Shown here: piece by piece, positions 30,422 to 42,901 of the stretch
How positions within the stretch are numbered: the first letter of the stretch is position 1
Layout: the number at the start of each line of letters is the position of its first letter
NCBI GenBank assembly: GCA_950295325.1
Contig: OX485805.1
Span: forward strand, 36,689,501 to 36,753,500
DNA from: Polytrichum commune
Lineage: Eukaryota > Streptophyta > Polytrichopsida > Polytrichales > Polytrichaceae
Reading direction: 5' to 3'
DNA length: 64,000 bases
Position numbers and translations under genes: made by a program
The notes under the pieces: model-generated
The model's database searches: none
The model's input: the letters and a program-made list of their open reading frames with translations, nothing else
What the model was told of the DNA's origin: nothing

Positions 30422-30952
30422 AGTGGAAAGTGGACAGGTGGGTTATTTTTGGCCAGGGTCGGACATGTCATCACAGGGAATATTCCTGACCGTTTTTGGC
30501 TTGAAGAGCCAATATGCAAGTAACGGTGGGGGAGTGCCACTCTAAAGAAATTTAATGGATGTTTGGAGCCCTTCAAAGCGCATTTGGAGAGCCTGCCTTA
30601 CTGCCCAAGGGTGGAGATGCTCTAAAGCCGGCCAGGGATGGAGGGCAAACGAATCCGAGTCGTCCTCTTTCTACGCATAGGATTCAAACCACATTTCCAT
30701 TTTTTGGGGCGTCCGAACACTTGCCCAGCTTGCTGCCCGATTGTATATAGTGGAAAGTGGACAGGTGGGTTATTTTTGGCCAGGGTCGGACATGTCATCA
30801 CAGGGAATATTCCTGACCGTTTTTGGCTTGAAGAGCCAATATGCAAGTAACGGTGGGGGAGTGCCACTCTAAAGAAATTTAATGGATGTTTGGAGCCCTT
30901 CAAAGCGCATTTGGAGAGCCTGCCTTACTGCCCAAGGGTGGAGATGCTCTAA
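30422..30952. repeat. Perfect 204 bp direct repeat flanking a foldback arm segment
   Basis: 30422-30625 and 30749-30952 read identical, starting AGTGGAAAGTGGACAGG and ending in the Harbinger terminus GGGTGGAGATGCTC plus TAA. Between them is 30626-30748, a piece of the foldback arm. The Harbinger end is thus present twice, at its own border and again 327 bp further on. Confidence 0.85.
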
Positions 30953-31265
30953 GATCAATGATCGGGGAGATTTTTGGGCATAACCGGTTGAGATCTTAGT
31001 GTTTGCAAATCCAAGGGGTGGCATGTTGACACCTTATGGTTTTCTTTTCTTAAATTGGAGTATATTTTGTAAATCGGTAATTTGTAAAATGATCGGTAAT
31101 TTCCTTGTAGTCTTGAGCTTCAACTGGTTATTTCTCAAATTCAACCGGTTCATCTATAACTAAGTGTTGGTTCTCCTCAATCATAGTATAAGATGGGTAT
31201 GTGGTCACACTAGGGGAACTTGCAGCTCCACAAGACAAGGTGGACGGGTCTTAAATGGTTACTTC
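30953..31265 (+). repeat. Foldback arm and member of a dispersed repeat family
   Basis: Includes TTTTTGGGCATAACCGGTTG and TTATTTCTCAAATTCAACCG, shared with many other places in the window (see 34390, 52020, 54085, 56055, 58480). Its inverted partner is 32565-32875 in the same foldback element, so this family is either part of that element or an older insertion in it. Confidence 0.7.
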
Positions 31266-32564
31266 TTCTCCGACTAGTTCAATAGATGTCACCTAATATC
31301 AATTGAATTATAATGTCTGGATGATCCATAAAGTTTCCTTTCATTGTGGTCAACTAAACCTTAATGATGCATTGTTGCTTGAGGTGTTTGCCGTTGATTG
31401 TATTTTAACTTATTTGAAAGTGTGTCATATGAATATTTCTTTGTGTTGGTCTTTCAAATTCCTAATTTTAGGTTCATACAATTGTCCAAATTGACGAATA
31501 GCCAAGGAGTTGGTCACGGGAGCAAATTTTGATGACTTACTTCGTAACACTAAGAACAAATTTCTAATATGATCAATCACAATAATAAATTACATATTTT
31601 GCTTCATTTTGGAGTACAATATAATATACAAACATGAATTTCTCAAAAGAATAAATGGAACATTGTCATAATGATCCTCCAAAAGGGGAAAAAATCCATA
31701 TCGTGAGTTCAAATAAACTCTTTGTCGATACATTATTCCGTAAGGTGTTGTCCAATCATGTAATTTCTTCCTGAAATTTTCCATTGGGATATTTCTTTGT
31801 GTTGGTCCTTAATATTCCTAACTTGAGTTCATAGATTTATCCAAATTGAAAAGAGCCAAACAATGGTATCACGAGCACTTTTTGACAACCTACTTTGTAG
31901 CATTGAAAACAAATTGCTAATTTTATCAATGAAGATAATAAATTACATATTTTGCTTCATTTGGGAGTACACTGTAATGCACAAGAAGGCATAATTTGAA
32001 AAGAATGAAAAGAACATTGTCAAAATAACCCTACAAATGAGAGAAAATTCATGTCTCGAGGTCAACTAAACTTTGGCAACGCATAGTTCCTAAGATTAAA
32101 GACAAGTGTACGTTCACTTGAGATTTTATAGTTTTTGCATGTCAAATCCGATGTTCAGAATCAAAGTGACAACCTTTATGACTCATGATAGTCAATCAGG
32201 AAAAATAAATTCCGTGCTTAATTTGGTTACTTATCTTAACCGGACACCTATATTTGAATGGTATGCGGTGCGGTGTGGTGTGATGAGGCCTTAGAAATGG
32301 ATACCAAGAAGACATGTGTCTGTTACAATTGGATAACCATTGTAAGCTCAATAGTCAACATGGTTGTTTTGTGTGTGTGTATGGGTGAGGGGGATGACCA
32401 TATAATGAGCGCAGAAAAACTTTTCTTTGATAATGATATCTTTGTTCATACGAGCCCCAAAATTAAGAGGAAAGTGGATGCAACTTTGATTTAGATTTAC
32501 TAACCATCTCGTGCTAATCGCGTGTTCCATACCCTAGGAGATGCATGCTAGTTGGAGAAGAAGT
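31266..32564. other. Loop of the foldback element, with an internal duplication
   Basis: No gene seen. Two diverged direct copies lie at about 31432-31690 and 31790-32045, sharing TATTTCTTTGTGTTGGTC and ATAATAAATTACATATTTTG. The rest is AT-rich and unremarkable. Confidence 0.5.
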
Positions 32565-32939
32565 ACCCATTTAAGACCCGTCCACCTTGTCTTGTGGAGC
32601 TGCAAGTTCCCCTAGTGTGACCACATACCCGTCTTATACTATAGTCGAGGAGAACCAACACTTAGTTATAGATGAACCAGTTGAATTTAAGAAATAAACG
32701 GTTGAAGTCCAAGACTACAAGGAAATTACCGATTATTCTAGAAATTACCGATTTACAAAATATACCCCAATTTAAGAAGAGAAAACCGGACGATGTCAAC
32801 ATGCCACCCGTTGGACTTGCAAACACTAAGATCTCAACCGGTTATGCCCAAAAATATGCCTGATCATTGGTCTTGTATACAATCGGGCAGCAAGCCGGGC
32901 AAGTGTTCAGACGCCCCAACAAATAGAAATGTGGTTTGA
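32565..32939 (-). repeat. Right foldback arm, inner part
   Basis: Reverse complement of 31265-30953 followed by the complement of 30748-30640, for example ATCTCAACCGGTTATGCCC and ATACAATCGGGCAGC. Some substitutions separate the arms, so the element is not new. The arm is continued beyond the hAT insertion at 34062. Confidence 0.75.
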
Positions 32940-32947
32940 ATCCTACG

Positions 32948-34053
32948 CAGTGCTCAAAATTGAAGCCCTCATATGAATTTCATTTTGAAGGGCTCTGAAA
33001 TTTCAGCATTGCAATTGAAGGGCATATCTAAATCTAGGACGTCAATGGAAAATTTTCAAAGAAATATAAAACTTATATTAAAATTATGCATGATTTGCAT
33101 GGTACATGCTTCTAGTACAATGATTTGATGGAGAATCAACTATCTAACTCCACCTCTTGAATTGACAATGCCCTACGCTTGTTGGTTACTGTAGCGGTTT
33201 TCCAAGTGTCAAAAATGCCATTCCAATCCATGAATTCAACTCCCAAATTGTTTAGGCTAACCCTCATCAACGCATCAAGTGTGTCAAGGTTTAGGCATGT
33301 TCTCCTTTCGCTCTTAACCCAATTCTGCTTTGAAAAACCACGCTCACAAATAGCAGTGCTAGTAGGGATCACAAGTATGGCTTGCCATAGTGACATTAGG
33401 GTTGGCCAATTGATCTTAAACTCTCGGTCACGGCCACAAAAAACCCAATCTTCATGCATACTTCGGTGTTGACAAGCTGAAGATAACATCTCCACAAATT
33501 CGAGCAACTCCACATTGGCTTGATCAACAAGAACAGAGCTCCACTTGAAATGTGTCACCAACCGGTTCAACCATTGCTCAGTTAAAATGCCTCGATCCAA
33601 TGCATCCATGGCATAGTATTTTGGGCTGAAAAGCGTGGCCGCATTAAAAATGGGCAAGTCGGGGAAGTGATCATTTAGTGAGTCAATAACCTTTTGGACG
33701 TATAATCTACCAAGGGTGATGCAATCCTCCAACGAGCCCCCTACATCACACCCAGGCATAGAATCATAGTGCAAAGTATGCACTTTCTCACAACCAAACC
33801 TATCAACATATAATTCCCATCTCGGCTAATTCCCATCTGGATCTGAGATCTGGAGCCCAAAGTTAGACAACCGGAGTTAAATGGCTACTTGAGATGATGA
33901 ACAGTACTTGAAGGGTACTATTTATCCAACACTTCAAGTGAAGGGAGCACTTAGAAATGAGGATTATGTTTTGAAGGGTTGTTTTCCTTGAGGTATTGTT
34001 TGAAGTCCCAAAACCCATTTGAAGGGCACTGAAGACTTCAATTTTGAGCACTG
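32948..34053 (-). mobile_element. hAT transposon, deletion derivative
   Basis: 1106 bp with 18 bp perfect terminal inverted repeats CAGTGCTCAAAATTGAAG and its complement. The 8 bp target duplication ATCCTACG is at 32940-32947 and 34054-34061. Both features are diagnostic for hAT. It retains the 3' part of a transposase gene on the minus strand and has lost the N-terminal part. Confidence 0.93.
33136..33783 (-). pseudogene. hAT transposase C-terminal region
   Basis: 215-codon frame ending at 33136. The closing part is the hAT dimerisation domain: PTLMSLWQAILVIPTSTAIC, ERGFSKQNWVKSERR and NLDTLDALMRVSLNNLG. Upstream, FNAATLFSPKYYAMDALDRG fits the region before it. The DNA-binding BED finger and the catalytic Asp/Glu blocks are absent, so it cannot act alone. 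Confidence 0.9.
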
Positions 34054-34133
34054 ATCCTACGCGTAGAGAGAGGACGACTCGGATTCCTTTGCCCTCCATC
34101 CCTGGCCGGCTTTATGCCTCAACCAGGGATTTG

Positions 34134-36572
34134 GGCCACCCTCCCCTTGAGTCACGGCATGCCGAAGCGCGTTGGAGGTAAATTAATTGTTTCAAACAGT
34201 CGAGATTCCTGGTTGTCGGTAACAACTAGGAGTCGCTTATTTTTTTCATTGTTTTGGGCAAGGAGCGGAGACTGTTTCCAAAGCCAAATCCAACCGATTA
34301 CACGCTGATTTCTGTCGGATTTTCTCTATTAGCTTAAGGTATGTTCCACAGATTCCTCTATACTGATCAGCGATTTGCTTAAAGTCATGTACTTGAACCG
34401 GTGAAGTTGTTATTTCTCAAACTCAACCGGCCCATCTGTAACTAGCGAGATGGGTGGGCGATAGCTAGCGATCTGCCATTCTGGAAGCAAATGTCGACGT
34501 GCATGCATGAAATGGTCGAGGATGCGAAACTTCAGTTTGCGTCAGTAATAAAGCTTTGGTTAATTCATTCTTTCTTTCTTTCTATTCCTCTCGCCCTGGA
34601 CAATTTACGCGGCTGCGATATGGTTTTGAAGTCTCTAGAAGGGTTGGGCGCGGTGTAATCTGTCTAACCCCGCTATCGACATCCACGCTATGCCCTGTGG
34701 GTGTCGGCGGCACACACTCTTGAGTGTGTGCGTGAATCTGTGTCTGTGTGGAGGAGGAGCATGCATCATGTGTTGGACAGACGTGTCGGATCTGAAATGG
34801 ATGGGTTCGCCAACTTCTGAGTAGGGTTTGTGGGTCAAGCTTTCCTTTCCAGTAGCATCGATCACGCAAGCTTGCTGCCACCGCTTTGCTCGTTGGCTCA
34901 AGTTTCATTTTTCGTAGAATTAGCCGCCTGTGCGAGTATAGGTCTACTTCACCTCTGTTCAAGTTGCTTGAACTTGTAGGAGCTCATCATTTTCTCTTGA
35001 CAAGAGCGGATCTCAAAAGTGGAGACAGCGGTCTTCGTGTAAAATGGGCTAGTACAGGTTTGTTCTGAAGCTTCCCCTAGGAACTCAACTTTTGAGAACA
35101 TGTGGCATTTGATCATGCTTTTGAAGTTGAAGGTAGCTATTCAAAGAGATTTGTACTCTTCTTTTATTCTCTACTCCACGTCTCTTCAACTTGCTTGAAC
35201 TTGTAGTCCAAGTCCCAGGAGCTTCTCGCTCGCTCTTGACAAGCGCGGATCTCGACAGTGGAGACAGTGGTGGCACTTGTATGATATTTTTTTCTCTTCA
35301 TGTGAAATGGAGTATTCCAGGTTATTCTGAAGCTTCCCCTAGGAGTTGATCCAGAACTTTTCGGAACATGTGGCACTTGATCATGCTTTTGAAGTTGGAG
35401 GTCTGTAATTAAGACATTTATACTCGTTTTGAATCTTCGGACTGCTGATGTCCTCGGGGGACCGACAAATTTGCGGTGGGGTACCGCCAAAGTTCTGGTG
35501 GCTTGTCTTTCGTCCCAGATTTGGTTTGGACTTGGTCTGCAGAAAGACTTGGTGGAGCTCTTTGATCCCATGTTCTAGTCTCCCTACTGGACTCTGTGCA
35601 CAAATTTTGCGCCACATACATGGGAAATTTGAATCTGGTCACTTGCTGACGAGCATCTATCTAAACTTCTCGGATGGTTTACTTTTCTTGTGGTTGCCCT
35701 TGGCTGCTTTTAACCTTGAATAACCCTAAACCCTAAACCCTAAACCCTTGACAAGAGCGGATCACGATAGTGGAGACAGTGGTGGCACTTGTATGATATT
35801 TTTTCTCTTCATGTGAAATGGAGTATTCCAGGTTATTCTGAATCTTCCCCTAGGAGTTGATCCAGAACTTTTCGGAACATGTGGCACTTGATCATGCTTT
35901 TGAAGTTGGAGGTCTCTATTCAAGAAATTTATACTCTTTTTGAATCTTCGGACTGCTGATGTCCTCAAGGGACCGACAAATTTGTGGCGGGCTACTGCCA
36001 AATTTGTGGTGGGGAACCGCCAAAATTCCGGTGGCTTGTCTTTCGTCCCAGATTTGGTTTGGACTCGGTCTGCAGAAAGGCTTGTTGGAGCTCTTTGATC
36101 CCATGTTCTAGTCTCCCTACTGGACTCTGTGCACAAATTTTGCGCCACATACATGGGAAATTTGAATCTGCTCACTTGCTGACGGGCATCTATCTAAACT
36201 TCTCGGATGGTTTACTTTTCTTGTGGTTGCCCTTGGGTGCTTTTAACCTTGAAAACTGAGGTAGCTGAATCCGGAACCGAGGGTAGTGATGGCTAGTTAC
36301 TTCGCATTCGAGAGGACACAGTTGAGCTTGGTAGATGTTTTCGTAGACATTACACTTATGAGCATATCAAGCAAGTGCAAATAAGATTCTCCAGTCGTCA
36401 GGCTCTTTGAATGCGTAGTTCCACACCAGTGCAGCAGTATAAGGTGGATAACAGCACACAACAGCAGGTTTTTGGAGCACAGCTACAAAGCATTGACTTG
36501 CCACACGTAAGAAACAAAGAAAGACAGAAAGAAAGAAAGAGAGACACCCCACGTGTTCCTTTTATTGTCCAC
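34134..36572 (+). repeat. Upstream region of TNL1: duplicated and internally repeated
   Basis: 34138-35100 matches 58210-59230 of copy 2 (shared CTTGAGTCACGGCATG, CTGATTTCTGTCGGATTTTC, ATGGTCGAGGATGCGAAAC). Within it a unit beginning near CTTGACAAGAGCGGATCTC recurs at about 34998, 35236 and 35748; the last two lead units of about 500 bp that are near-identical (35236-35720 and 35748-36260). No gene is supported; the short frames here come in repeated copies. Confidence 0.75.
35722..35748 (+). repeat. Interstitial telomere-type repeat
   Basis: Three perfect CCCTAAA units plus flanking CCCTT, the Arabidopsis-type plant telomere motif, sitting exactly at the junction of two tandem units of about 500 bp. 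Such tracts are found at repaired double-strand breaks. Confidence 0.85.
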
Positions 36573-39500
36573 ATGGCTTGCAGCTCTGGAGACCAAAATG
36601 ATGTGCAGCACAAGATCTTCCTTAGCCATGCTGGAAAGGAGAAAGATTGTGTGGAGCAACTGCACAAAGATTTGGAAAACATTTATCCCGGGCGAGTTTT
36701 TTTCGACAAGGACTCAGGTTCCTTGCCACTCGGTGAGAATTTTCCAAATCATATCCTCCATGCTGCTCAGAACTGTGAGGTTGCTGTGATTGTGATCTCA
36801 GAGAGCTACTTCAAACGCAAGTGGCCCATGATAGAGTTGGCAAAATTCGTTTCTTGTCAAAGCCAGTTTCCCAAGAAGATTCTGCCATTGTTCTACAAGC
36901 TATCGGTGAAGGAGTTCAAACAACCAAAGAGGCAAGATGGGTGGTTCAAAGTATGGGAGACATTCAAAGATTCAAGAATTAATGAGGAAACGTTGAAAGC
37001 TTGGAAAGTTGCAGTGCAAAGTATTAATCCTCTGAATGGAATCCAAATGATTCTTGGAGAGGGTGAAGTATCCTACAGAAAGAGGATCGTCCGAGCCATA
37101 TGCGACATGGTGCCTCCAGTGATGGAATTTGACGTGTCGCGTGTTGAAGGCAAAGAACGTATTCGTGCCTTCTTCCGAGAGGTAAGAATCCTTGGCGGGG
37201 ATGCCGTTCCATACTTGTGTCGACCGTTTGTGATCCTCAATTAAATTAACAAAGGTGGGTAAGAGAGGTTGAAATTTAAGAGTGACATGCAGCATGCTAT
37301 GATTATGATTTCATGTGGAGTGATCAATGTGTAAATCTTATGCATGGACCAGAAATTGGAGCCGTTCGATGAAAATTGCTCTCCCTGCTTTTTTGGAATG
37401 TATGCGATGGGGGGAATGGGAAAGACGACCATGAGTAGGGTGTTGTGTAATGAGTTTTCATCAGAGTTCTTAGCAAAAGTATGTCATGTGGAGTTGAACA
37501 ATCATGCTACTATCGATTTACAAAAGGCATTGTTGCGCACGCTAATGAAGTGGAACGAGATTGAGATGAGCAAATTAACCAATGAATCCGAGGTTCAAAT
37601 TCTCTCCCCAGCATATGTGATTGTTGTTGCTTTTTGGTTTTGTGTCGTGTTGAGCATTTCATGAAATTCATGTGGAATTGCAGTCAAAGTAATGAACAGG
37701 AGGGCCTCTGATTGCATTTCAATTATGTGAATTTCAATTATGCTATCATGTCAACAAACATTGAATCCATTAACTTACTTGGATGAGATGTATGTGCAGG
37801 TCCGTAATCATCTCATTCAGCACGTCCCCAAGCATCGACTTTTCTTGGTTGTGGATAATGTATGGGATCAACAAAATTCAATTCAAGAGGCAGAGTTATT
37901 TTTGTCGTTGCCGTTTAAGAAAGGCAGTGTGGTGTTGGTCACGGCACGCAGCATTGAGACACTGAATCTCTTCAAGAAAAAAATACCATGGAAAGATTGT
38001 TTCTCGACTCCTTTCTTGGATACACATGCAGCAACAAACTTGTTTGTCAACTCTGCGGGTTATAAGTCTTTGTCAGACTTAGAGCCCAAAAAGCAAGCTT
38101 TGACAAGAACCTTCGTTCGTTCTTGTTGCTTTCCACTGCCAAGTTCTTTGGGTGGTGGAGAGTATCACCCATTGGTGCTAAGGGTGCTGGGAGGATACGT
38201 CGGACAACATACGGGGCCTTGGGAAAATATAAAGATTGATTTCAAAAGTTTGGGTGAGAATGAGAAGATAGATCCGCTATTTTCCGTGTTGGAGATTGGT
38301 TGGGACGCATTATCCACGGATTGCAGGAGCTTGTTTTTGGATATTGTTCAATTGTTTACGCATCGAACAACACATAGAGATACAAGTGTGAGGCATTTCT
38401 TAAAATGGTATTGCACTATATTTGATGTGGACGAAGCGAAAGTTCGTGAGTCGGTAAGCCCATATTTACACTCGGATGTATTTTTTGTTTGTTTGTTTGG
38501 ATCGGAGTCTATCCATCATAATCTGAACTCATGTGTCCTCCAACATGTAAATCTTGTCCTGATTAGTGAGAGTGGTACTAATTCTTAAAGCACGCACTAT
38601 TTACCCAAATCTCAAAGGTGCTAAGGGTTGAAATTTTTACCAAGGGACACGAAATTCATGAAAGTATGCTCATTTACCATAGAGTTGAAGAAAATTAGTG
38701 TGCACTTGTTATATGTGCGTGCCGCATGCTTGTTAATGAGTAGTGCCAATGATGGCACTTTTAATGAATTGTGTTGCATTTTTTAGGAATTTTAGTAAAT
38801 ATTGTCGGGATTAACATGCTTCTCAAAGCATTTGGTGGCACTAATTTCACAGCTTAAATAAATTCAATATCACAGCCTTTAATTTCCCACCCTCATAATT
38901 AGCCCACCTTTATTAATTGGGATAATCAATGTAGTGATATATAAATTACGAATCATTAATGGATTGAATTTGGATGAATATTATCAAGTCACCAAGGTTA
39001 CCCTGATAGAGTCAAACTTTGGTCACAACAAGGTTAAAATGAGCACACTAAAATATGTACAATGCTTGATGTAGGTTGTGAATATCAATTTGATGTAAAG
39101 TTAGAAGTTCACCAACATTTTTTTATTGGGTGAATTGGTGAGTCATCATTGGAAGTTGCTATATATTTGTAAATATTTTTTGGTTATTTCACTACTCCAA
39201 TGAGTGTTTGAAGAATTTTTTAGATAGAGGCCCTATTTTCCATGTTCCGCTATCAACACTTGAGCCATGTACTAGGCGATGAAGTGGGAAAGTGATTACA
39301 TTGACGCCCTGGTCTTAGCTTCATAACTTGTCTAAACTAAAAGCTTGTTTTATAAATTGATTGAGAAACCATCTATTTTTTCAATTCATTAATTTCCAAT
39401 TGGTGACTTGACTTATTGGCATTGCAGTTGGAAATACTCAAGAGACGATCCATCTTGAATCTTGATAATATTTGGGGACATGAGCATTTTTCAGTCCATG

Positions 39501-42500
39501 ATTTGTATCATGAATTTGCAACTCGGGAAGCCAACAAATCGACCCACTTGCGTAATTGTATACTCCATGGTAGAGGAGACAATAAATATTACCAAAAGAA
39601 AAGACTCACAATGTGTCGGAGCAATATCGTTAGCCTTACCAAGCAAGGACTATGTGAGTGCTCCACAAATGTTGAGATACTGAGAGTGGTCATTTGTAAT
39701 TTGATGAAGGTGGATTTGCGAGGCATGGAGGACCTCCTCAGTATTAAGCTTGTTGACTGTGTGTTTTTGGAGCATGTTTGTTTGGATGATCTCCAAAATC
39801 TCGTCTGGCTAGAGATAGTTGAAACCAAAAGTTTAAGGATTCTGAGTATGAAAGGTTTGGTATCCTTACAGATCTTAAGACTATCTGGTAGATGTCATCT
39901 GAAGAATGTTCAATTTTGTTGGTCGTTGGATTTACTCCATGATTGCACAAGTCTGCTTGAATTGGAAGTTATAGGTTTTGAAGAATTGTTGGAGTTTCCA
40001 GATCTTGGGAACTCAAAAAAACTGAGGAGTCTCATTGTAGGAGATTGCCCAAATACAAAGACATTACGAGGCCTTTCAAATTTGGAAGAATTGCGACATC
40101 TTGAGCTTTATCAATTGGGATTGATTGACATTCATGGCCTTGATCTATTGAAGAAATTGGAAGAATTGATCATCAAGGACTGCTTCAATTTGAAAGCAAT
40201 TCCTAACTTGGAGAATATGGGTTTGACTTTACATACCATCGTCCTTCAAAATTGCAAGGATATGGAATATGTTTCATTCTTGAACAAACTTTTTAGCTCA
40301 CAGTATTTGGACATCATTGGTTGCAAACAACTTGGAGAAATCCATGGCGTTCACCAACTACAAAACCTCAAGGTCCTCAACTGCAGTGGGACAAGCATAA
40401 AGTACCTCCCGGCTTTGAGCATGTTGACAATGCTGGATTCCCTTGATGTGTCCTCTACACCCATTGAACAAATTGGTCGTCTACCTAAGAACCTTAGAGT
40501 TCTTAGAATCAGCAATTGTGCACAGGTCAAGGAATTACCAAATCTAAGCCAACTCAGTTCCTTAGTAGACTTGGACATCTCTGGTTGCAAACAACTTGAA
40601 GAAATCCATGGCGTTGACCAACTTCAAGACCTCGAGGACCTCAAGTGCAGTTCGACAAGCATAAAGCACCTCCCGGATTTGAGCATGGTGACAACCTTGA
40701 ATTCGCTTGTTGTGTCCTCCACACCGATTGCACAAATTGGTGGTCTACCTAAGAACCTCAGAGTTTTTCATATCCGCAACTGTGCACAGGTCAAGGAATT
40801 ACCAAATCTAAGCCAGCTGAGTTGCTTAGAAACCTTGGACCTATCTGGTTGCAAAGATGTTGAAGATATCCATGGCATTGACCAACTCCAAAACCTCATA
40901 AACCTCTACTGCAATGAAACAAGCATAAGGTACCTCCCAGATTTGAGCATGTTGACAACTTTATATTCGCTTGATGTGTCCTCCACACCCATTGAACAAA
41001 TTGGTGGTCTACCTGAGAACCTTACAATTTTTGATATTCACAACTGTGCACAGCTCAAGGAATTACCAAATCTAAGCCAGCTGAGTTGCTTAGACAATTT
41101 GGACGTATCAGGTTGCAAAAAACTTGGAGAAATCCATGGCGTTGACCAACTCCAAAACCTCAACAACCTCAACTGCAATGGGACAAGCATAAAGTACCTC
41201 CCGGATTTGAGCATGTTGACAACTTTATATTTGCTTGATTTGTCCTCCACACCTATTGTACATATTGGTGGTCTACCTGAGAACCTCGGAGTTTTTGGTA
41301 TCCACAACTCTACACAAGTCAAGGAATTACCAAATCTAAGCCAACTCAATTGCTTAGTATACTTGGACGTATCAGGTTGCAAACAACTTGGAGAAATCCA
41401 TGGCGTTGACCAACTCCAAAACCTCAACAACCTCAACTGCAATGGGACAAGCATGAAGTACCTCCCGGATTTGAGCATGTTGACAACTTTATATTTGCTT
41501 GATTTGTCCTCCACACCTATTGTACATATTGGTGGTCTACCTGAGAACCTCGGAGTTTTTGGTATCCACAACTCTACACAAGTCAAGGAATTACCAAATC
41601 TAAGCCAACTCAGTTGCTTAGTATACTTGGACGTATCAGGTTGCAAACAACTTGGAGAAATCCATGGCGTTGACCATCTCCAAAACCTCAAGGACCTCAA
41701 CTGCAATGGGACAAGCATGAAGTACCTCCCGGATTTGAGCATGTTGACAACTTTATATTCGCTTGATTTGTCCTCCACACCTATTGTACATATTGGTGGT
41801 CTACCTAAGAACCTCGGAGTTTTTGATATCCACAACTCTACACAAGTCAAGGAATTACCAAATCTAAGCCAACTCAGTTGCTTAGTATACTTGGACTTCT
41901 CTGGTTGCAAACAACTTGGAGAAATCCATGGCGTTGACCATCTCCAAAACCTCAAGGACCTCAACTGCAATGGGACAAGCATAAAGTACCTCCCGGATTT
42001 GAGCATGTTGACAACTTTATATTCGCTTGATTTGTCCTCCACACCTATTGTACATATTGGTGGTCTACCTAAGAACCTCGGAGTTTTTGATATCCACAAC
42101 TCTACACAAGTCAAGGAATTACCAAATCTAAGCCAACTCAGTTGCTTAGTATACTTGGACTTCTCTGGTTGCAAACAACTTGGAGAAATCCATGGCGTTG
42201 ACCATCTCCAAAACCTCAAGGACCTCAACTGCAATGGGACAAGCATAAAGTACCTCCCGGATTTGAGCATGTTGACAACTTTATATTCGCTTGATTTGTC
42301 CTCCACACCTATTGTACATATTGGTGGTCTACCTAAGAACCTCATAGTTTTTGATATCCACAACTCTACACAAGTCAAGGAATTACCAAATCTAAGCCAA
42401 CTCAGTTGCTTAGTAGACTTGGACATCTCTGGTTGCAAACAACTTGGAGAAATCCATGGCGTTGACCATCTCCAAAACCTCAACAACCTCAACTGCAATG

Positions 42501-42901
42501 AGACAAGCATAAGGTACCTCCCGGATTTGAGCATGTTGACAACTTTATATTCGCTTGATTTGTCCTCCACACCTATTGTACATATTGGTGGTCTACCTAA
42601 GAACCTGAGAGTTTTTGATATTCACAACTCTGCACAAATCAAGGAAATACCAAATCTAAGCCAGCTAAGTTGCTTAGAAGATTTGGACGTATCTGGTTGC
42701 AAACAACTTGGAGAAATCCATGGCGTTGACTATCTCCAAAACCTCAAGGACCTCAACTGCAATGGGACAAGCATAAAGTACCTCCCGGATTTGAGCATGT
42801 TGACAACTTTATATTCGCTTGATTTGTCCTCCACACCTATTGTACATATTGGTGGTCTACCTAAGAACCTCATAGTTTTTGATATCCACAACTCTACATA
42901 G
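36573..42901 (+). CDS. TIR-NBS-LRR immune receptor, four exons (TNL1)
   Basis: Predicted exons 36573-37181, 37353-37592, 37800-38453 and 39428-42901, all introns phase 0, about 1658 residues. Start at ATG 36573 (MACSSGDQN), conserved in the paralog. Exon 1 is the TIR domain: KIFLSHAGKEKD, DKDSGSLPLGENF, AVIVISESYFKRKWPMIEL with the NADase Glu in WPMIEL. Exon 2 starts the NBS with P-loop MGGMGKTT; its donor GAG|GTTCAA is weak and least certain. Exon 3 has kinase-2 LFLVVDNVWD, RNBS-B VVLVTARS, HPLVLRVLGGY (GLPL), and SVLEIGWDALSTDCRSLFLD. Exon 4 opens with an MHD-like SVHDLYHEFA (Val for Met), irregular LRRs, then ten 88-residue tandem units. It should sense pathogen effectors in the cytoplasm or nucleus and signal through TIR NAD cleavage. 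The stop TAG at 42899 is probably a CAG-to-TAG change; LRR coding continues 22 codons beyond. Confidence 0.9.
38454..39427 (+). other. TNL1 intron 3
   Basis: Long AT-rich intron (974 bp) between a TCG|GTAAGC donor and a TTGCAG acceptor. I see no gene or transposon signature in it. Confidence 0.7.

Larger units (their letters stand above)
28000..30622. mobile_element. PIF/Harbinger-like non-autonomous element
   Basis: Terminal inverted repeats GAGCATCTCCACCC (28000-28013) and its complement (30609-30622), flanked by TAA on both sides (27997-27999 and 30623-30625), the 3 bp target class of PIF/Harbinger. No transposase is visible. The interior has a GC-rich gene-like fragment at 28206-28392 and two tandem repeat arrays (28588-28990 and 29015-29700), so it looks like a Pack-type carrier. 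Confidence 0.7.
27978..34133. mobile_element. Foldback Mutator-like element hosting nested Harbinger and hAT insertions
   Basis: Ends are inverted: 27978-27999 begins TAGATCCCTGATTG and 34112-34133 ends CAACCAGGGATTTG. Flanks GGCCCTCC and CCACCCTCC suggest an imperfect target duplication of about 9 bp, and duplication copy 2 (near 58205) is the empty site. Each arm is long: the left arm is 27978-27999 + 30626-30748 + 30953-31265; the right arm is 32565-32939 + 34062-34133. The left arm is split by a Harbinger (28000-30622, target TAA) and by a 204 bp repeat of that Harbinger's end; the right arm is split by an hAT (32948-34053). Stripped of insertions it would be about 2.2 kb, with no transposase. 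Confidence 0.7.

Noticed and set aside
34582-34962. Minus-strand 126-codon frame shared by both duplication copies
   Set aside because: It recurs at 58669-58851 only because the DNA is duplicated; the two frames have diverged with indels and show no domain.
41038-42570. 510-codon open frame antisense to the LRR region
   Set aside because: It is a mirror of the 264 bp repeats: its own repeat period is the same and it has no domain of its own. The sense strand has clear LRR coding.
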